From: Xanthobacteraceae bacterium
GTDB taxonomy: Bacteria; Pseudomonadota; Alphaproteobacteria; Rhizobiales; Xanthobacteraceae
Length of the DNA stretch: 64,000 nucleotides
Direction: 5' to 3'
Assembly (NCBI GenBank): GCA_028290465.1
Contig: JAQGJU010000055.1
Span: 1-64,000 of the forward strand
Shown piece by piece: positions 1 through 8,952 of this stretch (positions within the stretch are counted from its first letter, which is position 1; the number at the start of each line of letters is the position of its first letter). The notes beneath the pieces were generated by a model that had not been told where the DNA came from, did not search any database, and saw only the letters and a program-made list of their open reading frames with translations. The translations under genes were made by a program, and so were the position numbers.

Positions 1-27
1 GGGAGAGGTGAACCCCGGTCTTTGCGA

Positions 28-1149
28 ATGCCTCTTCCGTTATCCGGTCTTCTTGTTGTCGCGCTCGAACAAGCCGTCGCGGTGCCGATGTGCACTGCGC
101 GGCTGGCCGATGCCGGCGCGCGGGTGATCAAGATCGAGCGGCCGGAAGGCGACTTCGCGCGCGGCTACGACGATCTGGTGCATGGCGAGAGCGCCTATTT
201 CGTCTGGCTCAATCGCGGCAAGGAATCCGTCGTCCTCGATCTGACGAAGGCCGACGACAAGGCGCTGCTCGAAGCGATGCTGGCCAAGGCCGATATCTTT
301 GTGCAGAATCTGAAGCCCGGCACCGTCGCCAAGCTTGGCTTTGCCATCGAACGGCTGCGCCAGGATTATCCGCGCCTCATCGTGTGTTCGGTGTCGGGCT
401 ATGGCGAGACCGGGCCCTACGCGTCGCGCAAAGCCTATGACCTGCTGATCCAGGCCGACTCCGGCCTCACCTCCGTGACCGGCGGCCCCAATGAGCCGGC
501 GCGGGTCGGCGTTTCCGTTGTCGACATCGCGACCGGCCAGAATGCCTATGAGGCCATTCTCGAAGCGCTGATCGCGCGTGGCCGCAGCGGCGAAGGCGCG
601 GCACTCAGTGTCTCGATGTTCGACGCGATGGCGGACTGGATGACGGTGCCGCTGTTGCAGCACGAAGGCGGCAAGACCCCGCAGCGGCTCGGCCTCGCGC
701 ATCCGTCGATCGCGCCCTATGGGGTGTTCAAGAGTCGCGACGGCGTCGACATTCTGATCTCGATCCAGAACGACCGCGAATGGCGGGTGCTGGCCGAGTG
801 GGTGATGGGCGACAAGGCGCTGGCGGCCGATCCCGACTTTGCCAGCAACCGCGAACGCATGAAGCGCCGCGCCGACACCGATGCGAGAGTGCAGGCCGCG
901 TTCGCCGCGCACGACGTCGATGATCTGTCGGAGAAACTCGCCGCCGCCGACATTGCGTTTGCGCGGGTCAATGACGCGGCCGGCTTGGCCAAGCATCCGC
1001 ATCTGCGGCGCATCGAAGTCGGAACGCCGAGCGGGCCGGCCAGTTATCCAGCGCCGCCGGTGTTGCGCGCCGGCGAGACGCGGCAGTATGGGCCGGTGCC
1101 GGCGCTCGGTGAGCATTCCGACAAGGTGCGCGGGGAGTTCAAGCCGTAA
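28..1149 (+). CDS. CaiB/BaiF family CoA-transferase
   Basis: This is a class III CoA-transferase of the formyl-CoA / L-carnitine CoA-transferase family. Such enzymes move CoA between carboxylic acids through a covalent aspartyl-CoA intermediate. The protein is about 373 residues, close to the usual 380-400. The typical N-terminal half is visible, with a Rossmann-type segment ending LADAGARVIKIE, the NLKPG stretch near residue 95, and GYGETGPY at 124-131. The likely nucleophile is Asp138 in AYDLLIQA. A TTG lies two codons upstream at 22, but the ATG at 28 is the more usual start. The gene begins close to the left edge, so its upstream neighbour is not visible. The acyl substrate cannot be read from the sequence. 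Confidence 0.85.
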   Translation: MPLPLSGLLVVALEQAVAVPMCTARLADAGARVIKIERPEGDFARGYDDLVHGESAYFVWLNRGKESVVLDLTKADDKALLEAMLAKADIFVQNLKPGTVAKLGFAIERLRQDYPRLIVCSVSGYGETGPYASRKAYDLLIQADSGLTSVTGGPNEPARVGVSVVDIATGQNAYEAILEALIARGRSGEGAALSVSMFDAMADWMTVPLLQHEGGKTPQRLGLAHPSIAPYGVFKSRDGVDILISIQNDREWRVLAEWVMGDKALAADPDFASNRERMKRRADTDARVQAAFAAHDVDDLSEKLAAADIAFARVNDAAGLAKHPHLRRIEVGTPSGPASYPAPPVLRAGETRQYGPVPALGEHSDKVRGEFKP

Positions 1150-2694
1150 CTAATCCATCGCGTGCATGGGTTCGTTGGCAGAAGGCTTCACCCGCACCGA
1201 TCGAATGATCAGCACCAGCGGAATGGCCGCCAGCGTCAGCCACATCAGCAGCTTGTAGTCATTGGCGTAAGCGATGATGACGGCCTGCTGCGAAACGATA
1301 GCGTCCATCATGGCGCGGCCGGCATCGGTCGTCATGTTGAGCACGGCGGCGACGTCGGGCATCTGCAGCGCGTGGTTGAACGGCGTGATGTATTCCGACA
1401 GGTAGGCATGCATCCGCGTGGTGCCGCTGGTCAGGTTGGCGATCACCACCGAAATGCCGATCGACGAACCGATATTGCGCAGCAGCGTCAGGATCGACGC
1501 GCCATCGGTGCGCAGATGACCCGGCAGCGACGCGAACGCCACCGTGCTGAGCGGCACGAAGACGAGGCCGAGGCCGACGCCCTGGAACACGCTGGTGACC
1601 ACGATGCTGCGCGCCGTCGTATTGTCGGTGAAGCCGACCATCACGCTCAAGGTCGCGGCCGTGATGAGGAGGCCGGTCAGGATCAGCCAGCGCGCCTCGA
1701 CGATCTTCAACAGCCGCCCGACCACGATCATGCTGAACAGCGTGCCGAAGCCGCGCGACGCCAGCAGCAAGCCGGACGTCATGATCGGATAGCCGAGCAC
1801 GTTCTGCATAAACGGCGTGACCAGCGCCATGGTGGAAAACAGCACCATGCCGATCACCACCATGAACAGGCAGCCGCTGACGAAATTGCGGTCCTTGAAG
1901 ATGTCGAACCGCACGAACGGCCGGTCGGTGGTTAGCGAATGCGCGAAGAAGAAATAGAATCCGGCGGCCGACACGATAGCCTCGGCGATGATCTCGCTCG
2001 ACGTGAACCAGCCGACCTGCTCGCCGCGGTCCAGCATCAGTTGCAGCGAGCCGATGCCGGCGGCGAGTGCCGCGAAGCCGAACCAGTCGAATTTCATGCC
2101 GGATTTGAGATCCGTCTCGTCCATGAAAATGGTCAGGCCGATCACCGTCAGGATGCCGACCGGCAGGTTGATCAGGAACACCCAGTGCCACGAATAATTG
2201 TCGGTCAGCCAGGCGCCGAGCGTCGGGCCCATGATCGGCCCGAGCATCACGCCGACGCCCCAGATCGCCATCGCCTGGCCGCGCTCCTCGGCCGGATAGG
2301 CATCCAGCATCACCGCTTGCGACAGCGGCACCAGCGAGGCACCGAACATGCCTTGCAGCAGGCGGAACAGCACCATCTGCTCGATGCTCTGGGCGAGGCC
2401 GCACAGCACCGACGCCACCGTGAAGCCGGCGACGCAGACGATGAACAGTTTTTTGCGGCCGAACCGGTCCGACACCCAGCCGATCGGCGCCGTCATGATG
2501 GCGGCAGCCACGATGTAGGAGGTCAGCACCCAGTTCACTTGGTCGAGCGACGCCGACAGCGAGCCCTGCATATAGGGCAGCGCCACATTGGCGATGGTGG
2601 TATCGAGCGCCTGCATGATGGTGGCGCTCATCGCGCACACCGTCAGCAGCATACGCCGGGGGCCGGCCGGCAGCGTGGCCGGCGCGGTCGTCAT
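1150..2694 (-). CDS. emrB: MFS multidrug efflux transporter, DHA2 (EmrB/QacA) family
   Basis: This is a 514-residue inner-membrane drug:H+ antiporter with about 14 predicted membrane segments, the normal size for DHA2 transporters. Motif D1 (LDTTIANVALP, residues 30-40) and motif A (GWVSDRFGRKK, about 72-82) are both present. The ATG overlaps the stop of the upstream HlyD/EmrA-type gene by 4 bp (ATGA), so the two are translationally coupled. With the MarR gene upstream they form a classic marR-emrA-emrB efflux operon. In Gram-negative bacteria the pair works with a TolC-type outer-membrane channel, which is not encoded here. The exact drug substrate is unknown. Confidence 0.9.
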   Translation of the reverse strand: MTTAPATLPAGPRRMLLTVCAMSATIMQALDTTIANVALPYMQGSLSASLDQVNWVLTSYIVAAAIMTAPIGWVSDRFGRKKLFIVCVAGFTVASVLCGLAQSIEQMVLFRLLQGMFGASLVPLSQAVMLDAYPAEERGQAMAIWGVGVMLGPIMGPTLGAWLTDNYSWHWVFLINLPVGILTVIGLTIFMDETDLKSGMKFDWFGFAALAAGIGSLQLMLDRGEQVGWFTSSEIIAEAIVSAAGFYFFFAHSLTTDRPFVRFDIFKDRNFVSGCLFMVVIGMVLFSTMALVTPFMQNVLGYPIMTSGLLLASRGFGTLFSMIVVGRLLKIVEARWLILTGLLITAATLSVMVGFTDNTTARSIVVTSVFQGVGLGLVFVPLSTVAFASLPGHLRTDGASILTLLRNIGSSIGISVVIANLTSGTTRMHAYLSEYITPFNHALQMPDVAAVLNMTTDAGRAMMDAIVSQQAVIIAYANDYKLLMWLTLAAIPLVLIIRSVRVKPSANEPMHAMD

Positions 2695-3815
2695 GGCTGT
2701 ATTTCTTTCGCAACGGACGTCAGGCCGAGCAATTTGCCGACCGAGCGCGTGCGCTTGGTGTCGATCTCGACATTGACGCTCATGCCGGCGCGGAGCAGTT
2801 CGGTATTTTCACCGGCATCGAAAGCGATGCGCACCGGCACGCGCTGCACCACCTTGACCCAGTTGCCGCTGGCGTTCTGCGCCGGCAGCACCGAGAACTG
2901 CGCGCCGGTGCCGGGACTCACCGAGGCGACGGTGCCGTGAAAGGTGCGGTCGGGGAACGCATCGACGTCGAGCGCGACATGCTGGCCGACGCGCAGATAG
3001 GTGAGGTCGGTTTCCTTCGGATTGGCGTCGACCCAGGCATGGGCGTCGTCGATCACGCTGAGCACCGGCGTGCCGGCGGACACGAAACGGCCGAGCTGGA
3101 TATTGTCGACCTGGGTGGCGATGCCGGCGATCGGCGCCCGCAGCACGGTGTGGTCGAGATCGCGCTGCGCCTGGTCGAGCGCGGCCTGCGCCTGCATGAA
3201 GGCCGGGAATTTTTCGATCGGCAGGTCCGGATTGTTCTGCAATTGATTGAGCGTGGTGCTGAGCTGCTGGCTGCCGAGTTGGGCCTGCAACTGCGCGGTG
3301 ACCAGCGTGGCCGCGGAGGTGTCGACGTCGGCCTGCGAGCCGCTCTTCTTGGCCAGCAGATCGGTCTTGCGCTCGACGTCGCGCCGCTTGAGTTCGACGT
3401 TCTGGCGCGCGTAGTCGAGCAACTGGCTGAGCGACTTGTAGTTGGTCTTCAGCGTCGCAAAATCGCTGCGCACGGTGGCGAGCTTGGCCTGTGCCTGTGC
3501 CAGCGCGAGGCGGAACGGCTCGGGATCGATCGCCAGCAGTTCGTCGCCGGCATTGACGTGCTGGCCCTCGCGCACCGTGACGCTGCCGACCTTGCCGGAG
3601 ATGTCCGGGGTGATCAGCACCTTCTGCGCGCCCACATAGGCATTGTCGGTCGAGATGTAACGCCCGCCCGACAGGTACAGCGCGAAGCCGACCATCAGGG
3701 CGAGCGCCGGAATGACGACCAGCAGAATGGTGCGCAGCCGCTGCCGGCTGAGGCCTTTGGCCTTGGGTGTGTTCGTGGCGGGTTCGTCGACCAGTTTCAA
3801 TGCGGTATCGGACAT
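2691..3815 (-). CDS. emrA: HlyD/EmrA family periplasmic adaptor of the efflux pump
   Basis: A membrane-fusion (adaptor) protein of 374 residues that should link the EmrB-like transporter to an outer-membrane channel. A short cytoplasmic N-terminus is followed by one membrane anchor at about residues 30-50. Next come a biotinyl-lipoyl half-motif, a long alpha-helical hairpin (about 100-210, rich in Ala/Gln/Leu), the second lipoyl half and a beta-barrel region. It lies 15 bp downstream of the MarR gene and overlaps emrB by 4 bp. The length and layout are normal for EmrA-type adaptors. Confidence 0.9.
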   Translation of the reverse strand: MSDTALKLVDEPATNTPKAKGLSRQRLRTILLVVIPALALMVGFALYLSGGRYISTDNAYVGAQKVLITPDISGKVGSVTVREGQHVNAGDELLAIDPEPFRLALAQAQAKLATVRSDFATLKTNYKSLSQLLDYARQNVELKRRDVERKTDLLAKKSGSQADVDTSAATLVTAQLQAQLGSQQLSTTLNQLQNNPDLPIEKFPAFMQAQAALDQAQRDLDHTVLRAPIAGIATQVDNIQLGRFVSAGTPVLSVIDDAHAWVDANPKETDLTYLRVGQHVALDVDAFPDRTFHGTVASVSPGTGAQFSVLPAQNASGNWVKVVQRVPVRIAFDAGENTELLRAGMSVNVEIDTKRTRSVGKLLGLTSVAKEIQP

Positions 3816-3830
3816 GTTGGTTCTTCGATT

Positions 3831-4298
3831 CTAGGAAGCTTCGGGAATTTCGGTGCGCGCCTGCAGGGCGCGGCGCAGATTGGTCTTGATGGCGCCAAGG
3901 CCCTGCAGCATCTGGTCGATGTCGCTGGCCGGGATATCGCCGAGCACGGTGCCGGTGAGGACCTCGCCGAGCGCGTCCAGCCGTTCCATCACCGGCTTGG
4001 CGGCCTCGGTCAGAAACAACCGCTTGGCGCGCCGGTCGTTCGGATCGCCGCGGCGCTCGATCAGGCCGTTGTCGGCCAGCCGGTCGACCAGCCGGGTCAG
4101 CGAAATCGGCTGCATGTCGAGCATGTCGGCGAGTTCCGCCTGTTTCAGGCCCTGGTGCCGTTCCAGGCGAGCCAGCACGGCCCATTGGGCACGGGTCATG
4201 CCGTATTGGCGCGCCTCCTGGTCGGCAAAGGTCCGCAGCAGGCGGGCTACCTCGTTGATCATGAAGGGTAATTCGCGGCGTGGCGGGCGCGGGCGCAT
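3831..4298 (-). CDS. MarR family transcriptional regulator of the efflux operon
   Basis: A 155-residue winged-helix regulator. The MarR core runs from GMTRAQWAVLARLE through the recognition region (KQAELADMLDMQPISLTRLVDRLADNG is the helix-turn-helix span) and into the wing at RRGDPNDRRAKRLFLT. It is the first gene of the emrAB operon and is likely a ligand-relieved repressor of its own promoter. An A/T-rich inverted repeat lies 26-50 bp upstream of the start and is a candidate operator. A shorter start at the Met at 4262 is possible but would trim the N-terminal dimerisation helix. Confidence 0.88.
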   Translation of the reverse strand: MRPRPPRRELPFMINEVARLLRTFADQEARQYGMTRAQWAVLARLERHQGLKQAELADMLDMQPISLTRLVDRLADNGLIERRGDPNDRRAKRLFLTEAAKPVMERLDALGEVLTGTVLGDIPASDIDQMLQGLGAIKTNLRRALQARTEIPEAS

Positions 4299-4323
4299 GG
4301 CAATGATCCGTTGGTGTCACTGA

Positions 4324-4348
4324 TTATATAAGGAGGCTTATAATATAA
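4324..4348. promoter_or_regulatory. Candidate MarR operator upstream of the efflux operon
   Basis: An imperfect inverted repeat, TTATATAAG then 4 bases then CTTATAATATAA, sits in the divergent region between the marR-emrAB operon and the decarboxylase-like gene. It stands out as an A/T-only block in GC-rich DNA. MarR proteins typically bind such 20-25 bp palindromes over their own promoters. The assignment rests on position and symmetry only. Confidence 0.5.
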
Positions 4349-4458
4349 GTAACGTGCTATTTCGACAGCGCTCTTATGCGTGGCAAGCGGGCGTGACGGC
4401 CCTCGGTCGGCTGTGTCAGAAAGGTCGCCGACGCCAACAAAAAGCTATTGGAGGAACG

Positions 4459-4842
4459 ATGGACAAATCGATGTACGAAAAGGGTCTGAGCATTCGCCGC
4501 GCCGTGATGGGCGACAGCTTTGTCGATGCCGCGCTTGCCGGCGCGGACGACTTCAGCAAGCCGTTGCAGGATATGGTGACCGAATATTGCTGGGGCGCGG
4601 TGTGGGGGCGCGAGGGTCTGCCGCGCCGCGACCGCTCGATGATCAATCTGGCGATGATCAGCATCCTCAACCGGCCGCAGGAACTGAAGGGCCATATCCG
4701 GGGCGCGCTGACCAACGGCATGACCCGGCAGGAAATCTGCGAAGTGTTCCTGCAGGTGATGGTTTACGCAGGGGCGCCGGCCGGGGTCGATTCATTCCGC
4801 ATCGCCCGCGAGGTGTTCAAGGAACTCGACGCGGCGAAGTAG
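4459..4842 (+). CDS. Carboxymuconolactone decarboxylase (CMD) family protein
   Basis: A 127-residue all-helical protein of the CMD/AhpD-like fold, most like PcaC (gamma-carboxymuconolactone decarboxylase, protocatechuate branch of the beta-ketoadipate pathway). The typical run RDRSMINLAMISILNRPQELKGHIRGAL and the later TRQEICEVFLQVMVYAGAPAG segment are present. No CxxC peroxidase pair of AhpD is seen. The ATG at 4459 is supported by a GGAGG 5 bases upstream. No other pca genes are nearby and it is divergent from the MarR efflux operon. A role in aromatic breakdown is therefore possible but not shown, and many family members have other or unknown substrates. Confidence 0.82.
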   Translation: MDKSMYEKGLSIRRAVMGDSFVDAALAGADDFSKPLQDMVTEYCWGAVWGREGLPRRDRSMINLAMISILNRPQELKGHIRGALTNGMTRQEICEVFLQVMVYAGAPAGVDSFRIAREVFKELDAAK

Positions 4843-4852
4843 GCGCGTCTCC

Positions 4853-4890
4853 ACAAGCGCGCCGATCGCCTGCGCGGCCGGCGCGCTTGT
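4853..4890. terminator. Hairpin downstream of the CMD-family gene
   Basis: A perfect 12-bp inverted repeat, ACAAGCGCGCCG and its complement, is separated by 14 bases and starts 10 bp after the stop codon at 4842. There is no clear T-run, so it may be a weak or factor-dependent terminator, or a message-stabilising hairpin. Confidence 0.45.
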
Positions 4891-4965
4891 GCTAAACTCA
4901 TGTGAAAGCGGTGAGGGAACCGGAACTTAGGCCGCGCGTTCCTTAACGGCTTTGTCATTAGGTTT

Positions 4966-5013
4966 GCGCGCGATCGGACGGAAAACCGGTGCCCACTTTT
5001 CCTGATCGCGCGC
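4966..5013. repeat. Dispersed palindromic repeat, short form (copy 1)
   Basis: The element is bounded by a perfect 10-bp inverted repeat (GCGCGCGATC and GATCGCGCGC). It carries the family core GAAAACCGGTgCCCACTTTTCC. It ends 15 bp before the glucokinase ATG, so it forms part of the leader. Related copies lie at 27840, 44541, 47472, 53580 and 61281. Confidence 0.75.
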
Positions 5014-5028
5014 TGGCGGGGAATGTTC

Positions 5029-6006
5029 ATGAGTCACGTCGAGACACTACAGACCCGGACCACCCAGGCCCGGCTGGTATTGGTCGGCGACATCGGCGGC
5101 AGCACCAGCCGCTTCGGCATCGCGGTGCCGGGCGAGCGCCCGCGCCACGTCGCGACCGTCGCCAATGACAGCATGAGCAGCTTCGAAGCGGCGATTACGC
5201 ATTATCTCGAAGGCTGCTCGATCCGGCCGATGGCGGCGCTGCTGGCCTTCGCGGCGCCGATCGGCGGCGATGAAATCGCGCTGACCAACCGGGCCTGGCG
5301 GTTCCGGCTCAGCGATCTGAAAGCCCGGTTCGGCTTCTCGCAGGTCCACGCGGTCAACGATTTCGAGGCGCTGGCGTGGTCGCTGCGTCATCTGTTGGCC
5401 GCCGATCTGAAGCCGCTTGGCGGCAAGATGGGCGCGCTCGACGGCGCGCGCGCGGTGCTCGGCCCCGGCACCGGCCTTGGGGTCGCCGCGCTCGTCCCGG
5501 CCCATGGCGGCTGGCAGGCGGTCGCCAGCGAGGGCGGCCATGTTTTATTTGGCGCGGCCGACGAGACCGAGGAACCCGTGTTCGCGCGCATGCGCGCCAA
5601 TGCCGGTCCACTGAGCGCCGAGAAAGTCCTGTCGGGCTCCGGTCTTGTTCGTTTACATCGCGCGCTGCATGCGGATAGCGCGCTGACGACGTCCGAGGCG
5701 ATCCTGGAAGCCGCGCGCGGCGGCGATCCGGCGGCCCGCCTGACGGCGGAGTGGTTCGTGCGGCTGCTCGGCCGCTTTGCCGGCGACGTGGCGCTGACGT
5801 TCAAGGCAGTTGGTGGTGTGCACATCGCCGGCGGCGTGGCGTTCGGGCTCGGCGCGCTGTTCGATGCCGCCGTGTTCCGGTCTGCCTTTGAGAACCATCC
5901 GCCGTATCGGACGCTGCTCGCCGACATTCCAACGCACCTGATCGCATGCCCGGAACCGGGTCTGGTCGGCTGTTCGGCGGCGGCCGAACATTTGATGGGT
6001 ATCTGA
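5029..6006 (+). CDS. glk: Glucokinase
   Basis: A 325-residue bacterial glucokinase of the Glk (non-ROK) family. It phosphorylates glucose with ATP to glucose 6-phosphate, and in this group usually feeds the Entner-Doudoroff pathway. Visible motifs are the phosphate-binding LVGDIGGSTSRFG near the N-terminus, the glucose-contacting VNDFEALAW, GPGTGLGVA, and SEGGHVLF. The start at 5029 has GGGG about 8 bases upstream, and an ATG two codons earlier (5023) would be too close. It is preceded by a palindromic repeat and followed by a GC-rich inverted-repeat block. There is no sugar transporter beside it. Confidence 0.92.
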   Translation: MSHVETLQTRTTQARLVLVGDIGGSTSRFGIAVPGERPRHVATVANDSMSSFEAAITHYLEGCSIRPMAALLAFAAPIGGDEIALTNRAWRFRLSDLKARFGFSQVHAVNDFEALAWSLRHLLAADLKPLGGKMGALDGARAVLGPGTGLGVAALVPAHGGWQAVASEGGHVLFGAADETEEPVFARMRANAGPLSAEKVLSGSGLVRLHRALHADSALTTSEAILEAARGGDPAARLTAEWFVRLLGRFAGDVALTFKAVGGVHIAGGVAFGLGALFDAAVFRSAFENHPPYRTLLADIPTHLIACPEPGLVGCSAAAEHLMGI

Positions 6007-6009
6007 CTC

Positions 6010-6141
6010 TTATCCCTCCCCCGCTTGCGGGGGAGGGTGGCCAGCGAAGCTGGCCGGGTGGGGGAATTGCAGCGCCGAATAAACCCCACCCGACCGCTTG
6101 CTGGCGCTCGCGGCCACCCTCCCCTTTCAGGGGAGGGATAA
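6010..6141. repeat. GC-rich inverted-repeat block after glk
   Basis: The block is delimited by TTATCCCTCCCC (6010-6021) and its complement GGGGAGGGATAA (6130-6141). Inside are smaller hairpins, CCCCCGCttGCGGGGG and GGCCAGCgaaGCTGGCC. It lies between convergent genes (glk and a chemoreceptor) and may end transcription from both sides. Similar blocks occur at 8697 and 8878, and a related one at 13293. Confidence 0.7.
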
Positions 6142-6173
6142 GAAGCGCATCGACTACTCTGCTGCTTCGAGCG

Positions 6174-7880
6174 TCAGGCGGCCCGCACCGTCGACAGGAA
6201 CTTGTCGACCTCCAACTTGAGCCGGTTGCTCTCGCCGGACAGCGATTGCGCGGAAGACAGCACCTGGGCGGATGCCGTGCCGGTTTCGCCGGCGCCGCGA
6301 TTGACGTCGGTGATATTGGCCGCGACCGTGGCGGTGCCCTGCGCGGCCTGCTGCACGTTGCGCGAGATTTCCGCCGTGGCGGCGCCTTGCTGCTCGACCG
6401 ACGACGCGATCGTGGTGGCGATCTCCGAGATGCGGATGATGGTGCCGCCGATCTCCTTGATGGCGGCCACCGAGTCGGTCGTCGCGGTCTGCATGCTGGC
6501 GATCTGCGTGCTGATCTCTTCCGTTGCCTTGGCGGTCTGCGACGCCAGCGCCTTGACTTCGCTGGCCACCACCGCGAAGCCGCGGCCGGCCTCGCCGGCG
6601 CGGGCGGCTTCGATCGTGGCGTTCAATGCCAACAGGTTGGTCTGCTCGGCGATCGCCGTGATCAGTTTCACCACGTCGCCGATCCGGCCGGCGGCCTGCG
6701 ACAGCTCGTTGATGCGCGCATCGGTGCGCTCGGCCTGCTTGACGGCCTCGGTCGCGATCCGGCTCGATTCCTGGACTTGCCGGCCGATCTCGTTGACCGA
6801 CGCGGACATCTCCTCGGACGAAGAAGCGACCGATTGCACATTGGCCGAAGCTTCTTCCGAAGCGGACGCGACCGCGGTCGACAGCGTCTGCGTGGTCGCG
6901 GCGGTGCGGCTCAGTGTGGTGGCGGCGGCCTCCAGCTCGGTCGAGGCCGAAGATACCGTGTCGACGATATTGCCGACGGCGGACTGGAACGCATCCGCCA
7001 TCTTGTTCATCTCGGCGGTGCGCCGGGCGGCGGCGGCCTTGTCGCGCTCCGCGGTCTCGAGAAATTCGGATTTCACCTTCTCGGCCAGCATGGTCCGGAT
7101 TTCGTTGACAGCCCGCGCGGTCTCGCCGACTTCGTCGCGGCGCTCGATGCCCGTGACCACGACATCCTCGCCCTTGGCCAGCCGCTGCAACACCACGATC
7201 AATGAACGCATCGGCCGCGAGATGCCGAGCTGCGCGACCAGCAAGCCGAACAACAGGCCGAGCGAAATGCCGATGCCGGCAACGGCCATCATCAAGGTCG
7301 AAACCCGGTCGTATTCCTCATTGGCGGCGGTCGAAACCTTCTTGACGGACTTCTCCAGCGCGGTCGCCATGTCACGGATCTCGATCCGCAGATTTTCGGC
7401 GAAGTCGCGATTGGCGAAGGCTTTCTCGCGCACCTTCTGGATTTCCGCGGTGCTCTGCGCATCTTTCACCGCTTCGGCGGTTTTGAACGAGGCTTCGAGT
7501 TCGCGCTCGTACAATGGCCAAAGTTGTTCAATCTTGACCAGAGACTTTTTCGTGTCGGCATCGGCTTTGACCGCAATGGTTTTCAGCCGCTCGCGGAATG
7601 TCCGCATTTCCTCGTCGACCAGTTTGCGGGTCGCCACTCTGTTCTCGGGTTGCGGATCGACGGCCAGCCGGAACTCGCCCCGATTCATCGAAATCACATT
7701 CGATATCATGCGGACCGCGAGATTGGCCTGTCCGCCGGCGTCTTCGATGACATCGGTGGCATCGCTCAGCGATTTCATCGAACGCGTGCCGATCAGCGTG
7801 ATGCCGAGCGCGACCAGAGCCATCAGCACAATGACCGAAACCGATTTTGTGCTGATCCGAAAATACGCCAGGACGGACAT
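6174..7880 (-). CDS. Methyl-accepting chemotaxis protein with four-helix-bundle sensor
   Basis: A 568-residue chemoreceptor that would signal to CheA/CheW. It has an N-terminal membrane segment (about 10-32) and a helical periplasmic region of about 150 residues like the 4HB_MCP type. A second membrane segment (about 190-212) precedes a HAMP domain and a long signalling coiled coil. The conserved tip is [36 protein letters not shown]. The ATG at 7880 has GAGG 5 bases upstream, and an upstream GTG at 7907 looks less likely. No C-terminal CheR-tether pentapeptide is seen. The ligand is unknown. Confidence 0.9.
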   Translation of the reverse strand: MSVLAYFRISTKSVSVIVLMALVALGITLIGTRSMKSLSDATDVIEDAGGQANLAVRMISNVISMNRGEFRLAVDPQPENRVATRKLVDEEMRTFRERLKTIAVKADADTKKSLVKIEQLWPLYERELEASFKTAEAVKDAQSTAEIQKVREKAFANRDFAENLRIEIRDMATALEKSVKKVSTAANEEYDRVSTLMMAVAGIGISLGLLFGLLVAQLGISRPMRSLIVVLQRLAKGEDVVVTGIERRDEVGETARAVNEIRTMLAEKVKSEFLETAERDKAAAARRTAEMNKMADAFQSAVGNIVDTVSSASTELEAAATTLSRTAATTQTLSTAVASASEEASANVQSVASSSEEMSASVNEIGRQVQESSRIATEAVKQAERTDARINELSQAAGRIGDVVKLITAIAEQTNLLALNATIEAARAGEAGRGFAVVASEVKALASQTAKATEEISTQIASMQTATTDSVAAIKEIGGTIIRISEIATTIASSVEQQGAATAEISRNVQQAAQGTATVAANITDVNRGAGETGTASAQVLSSAQSLSGESNRLKLEVDKFLSTVRAA

Positions 7881-8093
7881 GCGAACCTCAAAAATGATTT
7901 TGGCCACTACAGAGGTCTTCGGGACAACAATCTCTTAACTGCCCGAAAATAAAGGGTATTGAGTTGCGGCAATAAGTACTTCCACCCATGAGATTTTGCA
8001 GGTGCTGCCCAGCGCATCGCGCGATGCAGCCCGCATAGCGTGTGCCGGCGATGCGACTCGCACGCCAGTGGCGCCGCCAAGGCTTTTGCGGAA

Positions 8094-8645
8094 TCAGGCC
8101 AGCCCGAGTTCGGCGAACGCATCGCGGTGATGCGCCGCCGACTCCGTCGAAAAGCAGCACAGCACCACGCGCGTGAGCGTATGCGGCAGGATCGCGAGTT
8201 CGCCCGCCACGGTGCCGACCGCGATGCGGGCCGCGCGATCCGGCGGAAAACTGTAGACGCCGGTCGAGATCGCCGGAAACGCGATCGAGCCAAGCTGGTT
8301 GGCGTCGGCGATGTGCAGCGCCACCCGATAGCACGAGGCCAGCGCATCGTCTTCGCCCGACGTGCCGCCATGCCACACGGGCCCGACCGCGTGGATCACG
8401 AACTTCGCCGGCAACCGATAGCCGCGCGTCATCTTGGCGTCGCCAGTGTCGCAGCCGCCGAGCGTTTTGCATTCCGCCAGCAGTTCCGGCCCGGCCGCGC
8501 GATGGATCGCGCCGTCGACCCCGCCGCCGCCGAGCAGCGATGAGTTCCCCGCGTTAACGATGGCATCGACGTCCAGCGTCGTGATGTCGGTGACCAGAAT
8601 GTCGAGCCGCGTGCGGCCGATCTCGGTGAAAGCGATGGGGGTCAT
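8094..8645 (-). CDS. Macrodomain protein (O-acetyl-ADP-ribose deacetylase-like)
   Basis: A 183-residue stand-alone macrodomain of the YmdB / TTHA-like group. It is predicted to hydrolyse O-acetyl-ADP-ribose or remove ADP-ribose from acidic residues. The fold's ligand loops are clear: DAIVNAGNSSLLGGGGVDGAIH near residues 26-45 and the C-terminal phosphate loop AISTGVYSFP. It also has GYRLPAKFVIHAVGPVW in between. The length is typical. It is monocistronic, with palindromic DNA upstream. No partner ADP-ribosyltransferase is encoded nearby, so it is probably a housekeeping deacylase and not an antitoxin. Confidence 0.88.
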   Translation of the reverse strand: MTPIAFTEIGRTRLDILVTDITTLDVDAIVNAGNSSLLGGGGVDGAIHRAAGPELLAECKTLGGCDTGDAKMTRGYRLPAKFVIHAVGPVWHGGTSGEDDALASCYRVALHIADANQLGSIAFPAISTGVYSFPPDRAARIAVGTVAGELAILPHTLTRVVLCCFSTESAAHHRDAFAELGLA

Positions 8646-8696
8646 GCGGTGAGTTTTATCATGAAATGATGGCCGACCATCGAATGCGGCGCGCTC

Positions 8697-8814
8697 CCTC
8701 TCCCGCTTTTGCGGGGGAGGGTTGGGGAGGGGGCGCTTTGAGCGGCGTGTGGCCCATCAGCCAGCCCCCTCCCGGCTCGCTCCGCTCGCCGACCTCCCCC
8801 GCAAGCGGGAGAGG
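8697..8814. repeat. GC-rich inverted-repeat block
   Basis: The left arm is CCTCTCCCGC with an inner hairpin to GGGGGAGG (8697-8720). The right arm is CCTCCCCCGCAAGCGGGAGAGG (8793-8814). It lies between the divergent-side starts of the macrodomain gene and the end of the cupin gene, and belongs to the same loose family as the block at 6010. Confidence 0.65.
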
Positions 8815-8877
8815 TGAAGTGGTCGTATTGCCGATCACGCATTCAATTGAAGCGCGGCGCGGGCGAAGTGCGCTCTT

Positions 8878-8936
8878 ATCCCTCCCCCGCGAAGCGCGGG
8901 GAGGGTGGCGCCGCGAAGCGGCGTCGGGTGGGGGCT
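8878..8936. repeat. GC-rich palindromic block (half-length copy)
   Basis: TATCCCTCCCCCGCgaaGCGCGGGGAGGG is followed by GGCGCCGCgaaGCGGCGTC. It resembles the left half of the block at 6010. It ends about 16 bp beyond the cupin stop codon and may act as its terminator. Confidence 0.6.
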
Positions 8937-8952
8937 TCAGCGGAATTTAAAA

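Noticed and set aside
5946-7205. A 419-codon plus-strand open frame overlapping the end of glk and the first chemoreceptor
   Set aside because: It is antisense to the receptor, crosses a palindromic repeat and has a low-complexity Gly/Arg composition with no domain.
8094-8645. A macrodomain antitoxin of a DarTG-type system
   Set aside because: No DarT-like ADP-ribosyltransferase is adjacent, and the protein has the pattern of a single housekeeping deacetylase.
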